A DNA stretch of 64,000 bases from Galerina marginata. Taxonomy: Eukaryota; Basidiomycota; Agaricomycetes; Agaricales; Galerinaceae. Shown one piece after another: positions 34,190-44,407 of this stretch (positions are counted from its first letter, which is position 1; every line of letters starts with the position of its first letter). Under the pieces are notes generated by a model, which worked only from the letters and a program-made list of their open reading frames with translations, was not told the DNA's origin and did no database searches. The DNA lies in the NCBI GenBank assembly GCA_023014335.1, contig JAECYW010000003.1:186001-250000 (forward strand). Direction: 5' to 3'. A program made the translations under genes and the position numbers.

Positions 34190-35760
34190 TGTTGGGTATT
34201 AACTGTAAAGGGGGTTTGTTGTCACGGGTCTACCTGGATTTATAAGTACTACACCGTGTACATAGCCTAACGCATTTCTTCCCACCTTCGGGCCATCGTT
34301 TCTTCACCGGAGCTCTCCGATAATACCACCTTCTCATTACTCCGAGAAGCACTATATTTAAAGGATCGATGCAAGTTTGATGCTGTAAACGCAGAAAACT
34401 TTAATTATTACGCGCTTGCAAAGCTGTAACAGAGATTATGCGGAGGAACTAACCGCCAAAGTCATGCCTGTAAATGCCTACTCGGGCAGCAATCAGGCCA
34501 CTAACACGAAGGTTCATTAACCACGACGAATCAGCGGTGAATGCTTGAAGCTGAAATGCACGCAGCCCAATTCCGTATCTGCCTCAAGCACCAACCCATC
34601 ATCGCTCCTTCTTGCAATTTTTGACCTGACGTTGTCGAGAGTGGAGCCCTAAGTCAGCCATTCTCTTCTTGTCCATGGGCCCATGCTCGTAAGTTTTCCT
34701 GGTCCTAGCTGGACCTGTACACCACCGAATCTTTATGGAATGTTCAGGAGCACCATCTCTCCACCTCTGACTGTCTCCCCATACATGCTGCCACCTGAGA
34801 TTCCGAATGACTTTTTAGCTCCGCCACCAAGGAGCGCACCCGCTTCGAGATTCCATTCGACGGTACCCTCTTCGTTCGGTCTTTATACTACCACAACTGC
34901 CTCATCCTCGCACTTTTGATTTTTCTCGCTGACATCGTAATTGATTAGCGTCAAGGATTGCCGCCATCGCTGAAAAATTATGTCACTACCCTACATTGCG
35001 TCATTTCCGGTCCAAATTCTCAAAAGCACCGTCGATTTGGTGTTCACAACTCCTCTAACGTATATTCGGCGGTTGCTTGCGATTGAAAAATGGATTCACC
35101 GTAAACTGACGGAGGTAGGGGTAGCTATGCTACCTAAACTTAAGCTACTTCTAGACGGTAGAACCGCAAGACCTAAGATGTCAATAAGGAGAAGAGAAGT
35201 GTTTGTTACTTGCAGCTTGCACATCCTGTTAAACAATGCATAATGTCAGAATAAATCAGCAATGCATCAACTTACCTTGAATCCCGGGTGCGGGCTTACG
35301 ACGTTTTCATCCGCTTCCTCCAGAGCTGAAGCTCCTGTCTTCCACATTGCGATCATGATCGCCTGTCAAGGAAGCGCTCGACTTACCGTAATACCCTTCG
35401 GCATGTCATCACATAGATCAATGTCACCGAGGATGACAAATGCTACGTCGCTGCTTGGTGGCTCATATTGATGTACTTCTTCAAGTTCTGCCGAAGATGG
35501 GGTGTATTTACGAGCCCAACTCAATGCTCCAATTTCGGGAAGGGAGATGATACAAATAAACTGTTGGTCACTCGCACTTCCTTTCCATTCTCTGCGTCTC
35601 TGATCATCGCACGTTCTTCGGCCAAATCATCCGATCCTAAACTCACTGAATTTTTGTCCTCATTGACACGTCTGTGGAGTTCTGAATGGGTGAGTGGTGC
35701 AGGCCTACCCTAGCAGTCCTGGCCGTGTAGTTTGCAATAAATTTAGGTTGCCGTTCAATT
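34190..35760 (-). pseudogene. Remnant of an unrecognised multi-exon gene, copy B
   Basis: Minus-strand coding-like segments in order: ELHRRVNEDKNS and DDLAEERAMIRDAENGKEVR, then a one-base frame change near 35550, then GALSWARKYTPSSAELEEVH and VAFVILGDIDLCDDMPKGIT, a 24-nt intron-like gap, and AIMIAMWKTGASALEEADEN. Further down come GTVEWNLEAGALLGGGAKKS and GISGGSMYGETVRGGEMVLL, then a stop. The frame break and the very short intron mark it as broken. I do not recognise the family; a related set of fragments is in copy A. Confidence 0.4.
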
Positions 35761-37060
35761 AACGGCCGTTCCTCTAATTAGTTTCTGTTCACAGTGACGA
35801 CTTTAGATATTCACATCCTCGAGCATCGATGAAAAGAGGGTCCAAAGTTCATTTAAATCCAATGTTAGAAGTATCAGAAGGTGAAGCAAGAGACCTACAT
35901 CCCGGGGTAATTACCTATTGTTGGCTAATGAAAACCTCTGCCGCTTATGTCCAGCAGCCTCTGAGGTTGTCGCACTTGCGGTGTACAATAAAACTTACTT
36001 CACAGATTCTCACAGAGCCATTATTTTAGACTATGCATTGATGACGGGGAGCAAACCAATTCTGTTAATGTAAGAAAGATTCGGCCAAGGTATTAATTTT
36101 AACTCATCGTGAACATTTCGAAGATAAATTAGTCCTTCGTCTTCTTGGTGGGTTTTTGGATTTGAGGTGGATGCCAGCATGGGGTGGGCAGTACTTAACA
36201 CAAATGTATGGCAGGCCAATTCTAAACCTAATGGTGGGCAGATTGTTCGTGTACCATAACCTGGTTAAACTTTCAAAGCTTTAAATTTGAATTGGACTTC
36301 AATATGCAGGCAACAACGGCACTTATAAGTGATATCCAAAAAGAGGCCCTACGACAAACGGAAGCTCTGCCAGTCGAACGTGCCTTGCTTGGCGGATCAG
36401 TTACAAAGCGGCATCGTCAATGGTTCGATGGCAGTCATACAATTCAACAGAAATAACTGATCTTGAAAATATTCCCAAGACCTAATTGCGGGTTGAGCAC
36501 CTAACATCGTTCTTGGTCCAGCGGTGGTCATATGACATCATTGCCGTACGCGCTTAGTCCCCATACCTGCTTGAAGCGCCTCGCAGGCATGGCGAATCGA
36601 ATTTCATCGGGATTTTGAACTGCAGGTATACCGGGAAGTCAGGCGAGTGAAGGTAACCCACTTTTAAAGTCAAGATGTGGTCTTACCCGTTGAGTTTCGC
36701 ACCCGGCCTCATTGCACTTTAGAATCTTTCGCGAGACCACTACCACGGTGTTTTTTCTATGTATACAACTACCAAGCTTTATACAGACGTGTGGGACTGT
36801 GGAAGCCATTCTTTCTCTCATGCGATGCAGAAGATATCGCCGTATAGAACAAATTAATCACTGCCAGAAGGTACAGCTCCACGGAAGCCGCTCTTCCTTG
36901 CACTCGCGGTAGGCCAGTTTCACATCACTGTCTGTAGAGGCGTGAGTTTTTTCAAAAAGGAGTACGTACAGGATATAATTAATTAGAATCTCGTGCTTTC
37001 AAGGATACATTTTGGGAAAGGGAAAGGCATGAACTCTAGAGAAACGTGCGGTAAAAACAG
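35761..37060. other. Intergenic, nothing recognised
   Basis: Short frames exist at 35829-36029 and 36712-36912, but without coding features. I saw no repeat shared with the rest of the window. Confidence 0.3.
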
Positions 37061-37187
37061 TATAAAAGGCCTCTCCTCTGAAGCGTTTTCACTCTGCTCC
37101 TCTTCCTTCATTTATCAGGTTAGCATCCAGGTCTATCCTTCCTTCTTTGTAACATTCAACTAATTCCGCTTTTTTTCTGTTGTGCAG
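37061..37187 (+). promoter_or_regulatory. TATA box and 5'-UTR intron of secreted protein gene
   Basis: TATAAAA is at 37061-37067. A probable leader intron runs from the GT at 37119 to the AG at 37187, only 20 bases before the ATG at 37208, with a CTAAT branch-like word. Leader introns are common in highly expressed basidiomycete genes. Confidence 0.5.
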
Positions 37188-37207
37188 AAGCTATACATCA
37201 CACCACA

Positions 37208-37591
37208 ATGCAATTCAACGTTGTTTTCATCGCAACCGCTCTCCTTGCTTCCGCCTCTCTGGCGATGTCTGCCACAATCACCGGCTTTGTCGGGGCGGAT
37301 TGCACTGGCAGTGTTAGTTTCAGTGCGTCATTGCCGGCTGGCGAGTGTGGTACCTTAGGAGGAGCTTCGGTAAAGTCGATCAGCTATTCTGGTGTCCCTA
37401 GTCAAATCCAGTTCTTCGTTTCTGGCGGAGCTCACGATAGTTGCACCAATGGCCCGCAATTGGTGCTTGGTGGCGGCTCTGGATGTGGAACTGCGCCTGC
37501 CGGGTAAGCTCTCTGAATTCAATTTTAATGGCTGGAGCTAATGATATTCGTTGGTGCTAGATTTAATTGGGAAAGCGTTGCCGTCTTCTAA
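37208..37591 (+). CDS. Small secreted protein, SSP-like, 108 residues
   Basis: Two exons (37208-37503 and 37561-37591) are joined at a GTAAGC donor and a GCTAG acceptor. The signal peptide is MQFNVVFIATALLASASLAM, with cleavage likely near residue 20-22. The mature domain has four cysteines (ADCTGS, GECGTL, DSCTNG, SGCGTA) and many small residues, and ends FNWESVAVF. The composition is like small beta-rich secreted proteins common in mushroom secretomes. A TATA box and a leader intron upstream suggest strong expression. Function is unknown. Confidence 0.8.
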
Positions 37592-39257
37592 ATCTCATGA
37601 GTCTTAATATGTGACGCGATGTGTATTGAATTTTGATGGCCAAATGGATTTGTCGAAGCCTGTTCCTTTTTTCCTTCGTTCTCTTCATTCATTACTTCAC
37701 CTAACATAAAAACCCATAAAAAATCGTCTCAAACCTGTCTTGAAATTTCCAGTGTAGCACCCCGAGTACATTTTGTAGTATTCTCGGACTCTCCTTTGAA
37801 ATCAGTCGAATTGAATTAATCTGAATGATCTGGCTCCCCACGCGGAGTGAGCACTCGACTTCTGTCATAGACGCCCGGGTACCGACAGAGGCGCTAATCC
37901 GGGCCGACGTTTGGGATATTCGGCCTACATGTGTCTCGACGTAAATATTGTCCATCGGCTACAAATAGGGCCGATCCAGTAATATACCCGGAGCTGGAAA
38001 GGTCGGTGGCTGCCGCCGAACTCCATTGGCTACCACTGGAGATTGTGGGCAACATCCGCTGGCTTCCGATGGCATCCATCGATGGTCGGGGTGACCTCCA
38101 GTGGCAGCCATTGGACATTTGCTGACTTCCTGTGTATTCCAATGCATTTCATTACCTTCCACCGTAATACGATGACCTTTGATGGTAGACATCGACTACA
38201 TGAGCTGCTGTCCATTAATTTCCACTGACCAACAACGGTATTTACTGGAATTTCTTATCATGTCCTCTATTGTCCAATGGACGACGATGTCCAGTATCTG
38301 ATTAACACCATCATCCACCGGATATTATCAGCAGTCCAGTCAATATCCGTTAATATTCTCCGAATTCCAGTGGATTTTGGCAGGATTTCCAATGGATGTC
38401 AATGGAAGTCACCGTCAATTAGCGCCAGTTCCTGCCAATTTCCAGTGAATATTAATGGTCATTGGCAGACATCCTGCTAGTTTTGAAAAGCAACGTGTTT
38501 AAAATGATTTCTAGCTATATTATATACAAATACTGGCAACTTTCTCTCCGAAAGTTTATCTCAAAAGAGCTGCTGCAGTTTGCGCGCAAGATTTTTTGAG
38601 CGCGACGGCAGGAGGAACGTGTGGGAAACCGCTCGACTCTGACAGGATGTCGCGACTGACCCCCGTGCGTGTACCATGCGGCTTAATAGGCAACTAACGT
38701 GCACTTACCACAGAAGCTGTGCAATTTCCGTGGAATCATGCACGGTGGCTGCACGGCTGTGTTCGGTAGCGCACGGTAGTTTCCAATATCCCCGGGTTAT
38801 TGCTATCAAACTTCGTCATGCGCGTGCCTTCGAGCTCACATTTGAAAGCTCAAACAATACTTATTTAAGATTTGAGGTCTAAGATGTGTAGACCAATGTA
38901 TATAGATTGAGTATCTGCAAGGAATTTTGTTGAAAGTTCAGCCCAAACGAGTTATTGAACAAACAGGGTTTCTTATGGGAGTTATCCCTCCACACATGTC
39001 CTGCTATACACACGGAATTTTTCAGTATTCGCAGAGTATACACACTTAGCTTGTTTAATAAACTATCTATGCTCGAAGATAATCTCCGGAACTCTCAAAG
39101 TACGAGGATAAAGATGTACTACGAGTTTTTTTGATGTGTATCATGATTTAAGCGCTCGTGGTAGACGCACTGCAATACACAGCAGTACTTACAGATTGCT
39201 ATAAATATTGGTATCGACTTTAGGGCTATGAGCCCGATTACGAATGCCTGTAAGGAA
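37592..39257. repeat. Intergenic with imperfect short-word repeats at 37.9-38.5 kb
   Basis: From about 37930 to 38480 words such as CCAGTGG, ATGTCCAG, GGCATCCAT and TTCCAGTGAA recur on both strands at short, irregular spacing, giving many small hairpins. The style resembles 53690-53780. From 38480 to 39257 nothing is recognised. Confidence 0.4.
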
Positions 39258-41477
39258 CTACTCTTCCTCCTCCCAAAATTCGTCTGGTAGTTCTAAATTC
39301 TTCTTTCTAATCTTTTGCTCCACATCTTCCTTGAATAACATCATTAGAACGTGAACAAATACGTCATAATTGACGCCAGACATCTGTCGAAGTTGGGATT
39401 CAAAACCGTCAAGCCAAGAATTGAGTTGTTCGGCGGTTTCTGTATTAAAAGCCCGAACAGAATGCTGTTGGCCATCGTCATCTGTTACCGTTAGCACCAA
39501 GTCAGGCTGTGATCCATTGGTCGGTGCTGGGTTGCACCACAGACGGCACAGTACATCGGTTGCTTGATGTCCAATGTAATGCCAAGCATCAACAACAAAC
39601 TTTGTTGATTTTAGCCAGGTACTGTTGGCATCTTGAGTGACAATATGGCGTAAAAGGTCGCAGGCGTCGTCGTAAGCAACAAAGCTTGGACGTAAATTGT
39701 CTTCATCTTCCCAGATCTTGTCCAATATTCGAAGAACTTGAGGCGAGCTCTCCGACTTGTAACACTTGCCCCAGCCAATTGGAATCCCGCAAGCCCATTG
39801 TACCGTTTGGAGACAGTAAACAGATTGGGCGCGAAAGGTGTGTACCACCTCGTTTCCTGGAATGTCTTGAAGATTTGGCAGTTGCTCTTGAACCTGGAGT
39901 CCTTGGACGGCGCCATCTGCCTGTTGCCTTCGAATAACCCTTCTAACCCCAGGGTACGAAAGTCTGCCAAAGCGTTGAATATATTTTCTGTGCCATTGCT
40001 CGTGTTCCGGATCGTCGCAGGTAACAGCCCCAGGGCCTGAAATATTGCGCCCGCACGGTATAATTCCGCAAATACTTCTGAGCTCGAGGTGGTCTGAACA
40101 GAAGCGCCCGTCCTTGTAATTTACAAGCGGTTTGTTGCAGGTATCCAATGCACAAATCTGTATATTCCCAAAATATATTAGTTCTTTATTGTGATGACAC
40201 GAGTTGAAGTCGATAAAGACCTTATGTCCTATGGATTTTCCGTCCATGACCGCCATTCTGACGTAGCCTCGCGGTTGGTTTCCAGGCTCAGCATTATTCA
40301 CCTGAACTGGTGGCTGAAAAATCGGGTTGACCTCTTCAGCCCCAACTGCTGCTGCGATTGGATTTTCCTGTAACTTTGAGACATGGAGAAATTCCAATAG
40401 ATGAGAATTTCTTACCGGTGGTACTAGGACTTCGCCATCTGGAATGTCCATTCCTGCAACCCTGTGACCGTCGCCTTCAATATTTGCGCCTTCCGCAATC
40501 AAGTCAGCTTGGAATCGCTTTTTATGAGTGCACTCAGTGCATCCGTGATGAAGAGAAGACGGAATTGCACCGCCATCTGCTCCAATAACCTCGCGGAGTG
40601 ATTCAGCAAATGATGTAGAGTTTGGGTGAGCGTCGCAAATAAAGTCTTCATGTTTTCCATGCGCTATAAGAAGTCGGCGTCCGCTATGTTCAAGAAACAG
40701 TCTCTGCGCCTGTCGATTTGTAATCCGTGGCTGTTCTGGATCGAGGAGATCATTCAGCCAATTTGCAAAGTTTGACCATCCACAGTGAAATCGAAAAACT
40801 GCACGTTCTTGTGCGATTGCAATGGACCGGTGAACCCACACGCCAGATTTTGAAATACGCAGGTACTGAGTGTCGTATTCCAGCCTTTGGTAGCGTGAAT
40901 TGTCCTCGGAATATGTGTACTTGTCAGGGTAATAATCGGTAGCGCACTTGGGGCAGTGGGCCACAAAGATATAACCCTCGCACCACTTGTAATCTTCATT
41001 AAGCAGGCGAACAAACTGCGGATGATCTCTTCGTCTGAGCGAATTAACTTGATCTGCAGGACAGATTACACAGTTTCTACGGTGGGTGATTAATATTCGA
41101 GCTGGGGACGGAAAGAAATGATTTGGGTTGTTGAGATTGTCTACACCAAGAAAATCGTAAACTTCGTCGATGTCGCCTACTATTCCACGGGCTAGGAGAG
41201 TTTCCGCTGGAGTATTGCCCTCAGCAGCTGCAGCGACCATGAATTCAAGTTCTGGCGCATTCTCGGCTGCGAATGCAGTAGAAATAATGGAAACCATGCT
41301 TTTGAGCCACCCAGTTTGAGCGGGTTGGCGTGGCTGCAAGCGTTGATTTCTATGAAGCTCAAAGAGAGGAAATACAGCATGAATCATTGCTATAACATTG
41401 AGCACTTGATGACGAAAGAGGGCCGCGGGGAAAAAGACCTGTAGGATCAGGATGAAATCACGAATGGAGGCCGCCAT
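39258..41477 (-). CDS. KDZ-type transposase-like protein with CxC5/CxC6-like cysteine clusters
   Basis: About 739 codons from ATG 41475-41477. An N-terminal alpha-helical part is followed near residues 130-190 by a cysteine cluster (NCVICPADQ, HCPKCATDYY) of the CxC5 kind. A second, CxC6-like cluster lies near 440-480 (ICALDTCNKPL, GRFCSDH, CGIIPCGR). A KDZ-like RNase-H fold is suggested by RMAVMDGKS (Asp, ~409), FVAYDDACDL (Asp, ~600), VVDAWHYIGHQ (~630) and ETAEQLNSW (Glu, ~675). Full-length KDZ transposases are usually longer, so this may be a compact relative. An in-frame 48-nt stretch at 40368-40415 starts GTAAGA and ends TTACAG and is probably an intron. The frame is otherwise unbroken. 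Confidence 0.78.
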   Translation of the reverse strand: MAASIRDFILILQVFFPAALFRHQVLNVIAMIHAVFPLFELHRNQRLQPRQPAQTGWLKSMVSIISTAFAAENAPELEFMVAAAAEGNTPAETLLARGIVGDIDEVYDFLGVDNLNNPNHFFPSPARILITHRRNCVICPADQVNSLRRRDHPQFVRLLNEDYKWCEGYIFVAHCPKCATDYYPDKYTYSEDNSRYQRLEYDTQYLRISKSGVWVHRSIAIAQERAVFRFHCGWSNFANWLNDLLDPEQPRITNRQAQRLFLEHSGRRLLIAHGKHEDFICDAHPNSTSFAESLREVIGADGGAIPSSLHHGCTECTHKKRFQADLIAEGANIEGDGHRVAGMDIPDGEVLVPPVRNSHLLEFLHVSKLQENPIAAAVGAEEVNPIFQPPVQVNNAEPGNQPRGYVRMAVMDGKSIGHKVFIDFNSCHHNKELIYFGNIQICALDTCNKPLVNYKDGRFCSDHLELRSICGIIPCGRNISGPGAVTCDDPEHEQWHRKYIQRFGRLSYPGVRRVIRRQQADGAVQGLQVQEQLPNLQDIPGNEVVHTFRAQSVYCLQTVQWACGIPIGWGKCYKSESSPQVLRILDKIWEDEDNLRPSFVAYDDACDLLRHIVTQDANSTWLKSTKFVVDAWHYIGHQATDVLCRLWCNPAPTNGSQPDLVLTVTDDDGQQHSVRAFNTETAEQLNSWLDGFESQLRQMSGVNYDVFVHVLMMLFKEDVEQKIRKKNLELPDEFWEEEE

Positions 41478-41578
41478 GGAGGGAAGGACGAAGAGAAAGA
41501 AATCATGATTAAAAATTTAACTGACTGATCGATCAAAAGGGACAAATGGATTGGAATACAAAAGACTACAAATTTTCT

Positions 41579-43655
41579 CTAGTCGTCAAGATCATCGGAC
41601 TGGACACTAGCAGCTTTACCCTTTCCCTTGAGATCCTTCTTCGTATGGCTATCACTATCACTATCGGAACTGTACTCACGCTTTTTCTTACCCTTCTTAT
41701 CCTTCCGCCCCCTTTCCTTATGATCCTCCTCCTCAGCCTTACGTTTAAGCTTCTTTTGATGGCGCCGTTTCTCCTGCTCTACAGCCAAACGAAATTGTGC
41801 AATGGTCATCTTGAAAAATTTCTGGTTGAGTGGACCGTTTGGGTTATCCACCCAGTCAAGTGCGTCCTGCGCGTCGGAAAGGGCAAGGCGACTAAAGAGT
41901 TTTGAGTCAGCGCTTGCAACACTATGTTGTATGCGAAAGGCCGCTTGAACGTTCTGCTTGGTGAATTCTTGACCAGCATATTGTTCATGGTCTATACGGT
42001 AAATATTAGAAAGGAGGCGATGAATAAATGCATATCTCACCGCTTGGGACACGGTAGCCGCCTCTAGATCGAGTCCACCCGAGCGCTGACAGCTTGTTAT
42101 AGGTTGCCTCAAGGGACAAGTAGCGTTCAAGGGCAACGCCGACGGTTTCAGCTCGTGAAGGCTCGGACATTCCTACGTTAAGAAGGTCACGAAGGAAGGT
42201 AATGAAGTTGTCATCAACAGGGCGAGAGCGTGCTGCATGTGGGTCCTTAGCAACTCGTAGACCTTCTCGCACACGTGCGAACTCGAGAGGTTTGAAGTCG
42301 TCGTCGTTGTGAGTGACGCGACGCTACGATAGCATAAGGAATACATTGGAAAAGGGAGAAGTAATATTTACTCACTTCAGATGATCCCGCTACCGCACCT
42401 TTGTTGTCATCTATAAACAGGCGACAGACCAGATAGCCGGACGTTGATTGCTCGAGCTGATACGTGTCCACGGCGCTAATGTTGAGCGACTTACTGGTTC
42501 CCGACAGAAGAGTGTCGATACTACCAATTTGGATACGACCTGCTTGATCGAGGTGTCCTGGACGGGAAATGCGTACACCCCGCTCTGAAATATGATCAAT
42601 ACATTGAATGGCATAATATCAAACGACTTACCTTTCTTTGGAGACATGCTCTTGATTGCAGGCGGCAACAAACGAGAAAGACGGGTTGTATAGACAACAT
42701 CCCCGTTTTTGTTCTCCTTAATGATAGGAACGTGGTCATTCTCAACGTAGACCTCCTCCGGCAGGTCATCGGGGCGATTGGCATCATGGAAGCTGACGAC
42801 AACTGTAATAGTTTAATTAGTACAAGGAAGCGCTGACGGTGAAAGAGTCACTTACTTAAATTGGAATTTCCGTCCCGAACCGTTGGGCGGGTAGTTCCAG
42901 AGCCTCTTTCGGGAACTTTCATGCTGGCGAGGTGGTCAAGTGCGTTACCGAGTACATCGGTAGCAGATCTATCGAAAAGAAAGGAGTCATGAGCCGGGGC
43001 GGCACTTGAGTCGCTCTCATTCCCAGTAGTGTCGAGTTTGGGGCCGACTGCATATTGAAATGGATTACAGTTAGCGGTAAGAAAATGGAGAGATTCAAAG
43101 GACAAACCACTTCTCTTGACTGAAGTTGGAAGGCCGCTTTCAGTGCCTGGAGTCGCAGGTTTTAATGCTATTAAAAGACGGTAAAAATTGGAACGATAAG
43201 GGGGTTGAAGCACTGACCGCCTTGTGTACCTGAGGTTGAGGGACCTGAGGAGAGGCGCGCAAACTGGGGAGGTGGATCGGTCGTAACTTTCAACTCCAGG
43301 AGTGTTTTGTTTGCACTAAGAAAGAATGAGTACCGATTTGAGTCGAAAGATACTGCAAGACGGACCCAGTTGCCTCCTTTGTAACCCTTTCTGCCTGAAT
43401 ACGATCCTCGGTTACCTTGTCAGAGCTTTTCTTGACGTACTTCGACGAGCCCTTGTTGTCTGGGCGGTATGAAAAAAGTTGCTGGAATCGGGGGTCATCA
43501 GTGAGGTGCTGATTTCCCGCAAGATAGGAAGTGATTCTGGCGATAAGAACTGGATTTGTTCCAGATGAATCGAGATTTAAAGCGAGAGCGAGGGCAGTGA
43601 GACTATCTTTCCTCATGCCCTTTACAGGACCGCGAAAGAAAACGGGCTCAGACAT
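41579..43655 (-). CDS. Nuclear-looking protein with SAP-like N-terminus and basic/acidic tail
   Basis: Multi-exon gene starting at ATG 43653-43655. The N-terminus (MRKDSLTALALALNLDSSGT then NPVLIARITSYLAG) looks like a SAP-type helix-turn-helix for DNA binding. Later exons include VYVENDHVPIIKENKNGDVV, then IQIGSIDTLLSGTSKSLNIS, and VDDNFITFLRDLL. The last exon follows a 49-nt intron with a CTAAT branch word and runs DHEQYAGQEFTKQNVQAAFR to a lysine-rich stretch (KKLKRK) and a Ser/Asp tail ending at 41579. The gene is next to, and on the same strand as, the KDZ-like gene, so it may belong to the same mobile unit. It ends about 105 bp from the TIR of the neighbouring element. Function is unknown. 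Confidence 0.6.
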
Positions 43656-43760
43656 TGACGATGTGCGGCCGCAGCTTTTTGGGGGAGTAAAAGCGAAAAG
43701 TCTCGGTTACTCACCAGATTTTTCCTATATCTATCGGCGCAACAACCGGGGGGCGCATCA

Positions 43761-43825
43761 GGTACCTATGGAAAGCCGGAGCACCATGCTCTAAAGATGT
43801 TGCCAAACAGTCCATATAAGGTGAT
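43761..43825 (+). repeat. Left terminal inverted repeat (65 bp)
   Basis: Begins GGTACCTATGGAAAGCCGG and ends CCATATAAGGTGAT. It equals the reverse complement of 53478-53542 at all 65 positions. Confidence 0.95.
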
Positions 43826-43929
43826 ACCCAACTTTGAAGATGAGTTACCGTCAGTAGAGACCCACGACACCCCGGATCGATTTTCGGCAGCAGTTGTGCA
43901 TCGCCAAGTCTGGCCGAAACCGTAGCAAA

Positions 43930-44280
43930 CACTGGCAGTCTAGCTAATTCGTAGCATAGCACATCCCCAGTGGACCAGTATTATACAAAACGAAGCAGAT
44001 GGGTAGAATAGTACTATTAGATGACATCCACAAAGAAATTACGACCGTCGGATGCTTTGGAATGAGGATATTTAGTTTGCACCGACATATTTGCCCCGTG
44101 GGAATCTTCCGCTGCGCGACTAATTCGTAACATACCTCATGCTCAGTCAACCAGTATTATACAAAATTTAACATATGAATTAAATACTACTATTAGAAGG
44201 CTGCCACAAAAAATTACGACCGTCGGATGTCTTGGGATCGAGAAATCTTGTCTGCATTGCCTATGCAGCCCGTGTGAACT
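43930..44280 (-). repeat. Left subterminal satellite, about two units
   Basis: The word CCAGTATTATAC occurs at 43975 and 44151 (176-bp period), followed in each unit by ACTATTAGA and ATTACGACCGTCGGATG. Reverse-complemented, these are the words GTATAATACTGG and CCGACGGTC that mark the array at 52.35-53.3 kb. Confidence 0.8.
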
Positions 44281-44407
44281 GCCTAATGTGATGTAATGTC
44301 CGGAAATAGCTTTGTCGGCAGTCGTACACGTTGTTTGCGTGCGCCAGTATCATCCTCAAATCTTGCCATCGCTATCCTCATCTGTCTTCCTCTCTTTGCT
44401 ACTGTAT

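Larger units (their letters stand above)
29665..35500 (+). repeat. Segmental duplication, copy B
   Basis: The direct counterpart of 18390-26130 (see that entry). SDR and peptide genes are intact here, while the membrane gene is reduced to a fragment. The intron of the remnant gene near 35375 has shrunk to 24 nt, against about 68 nt in copy A. Confidence 0.8.
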
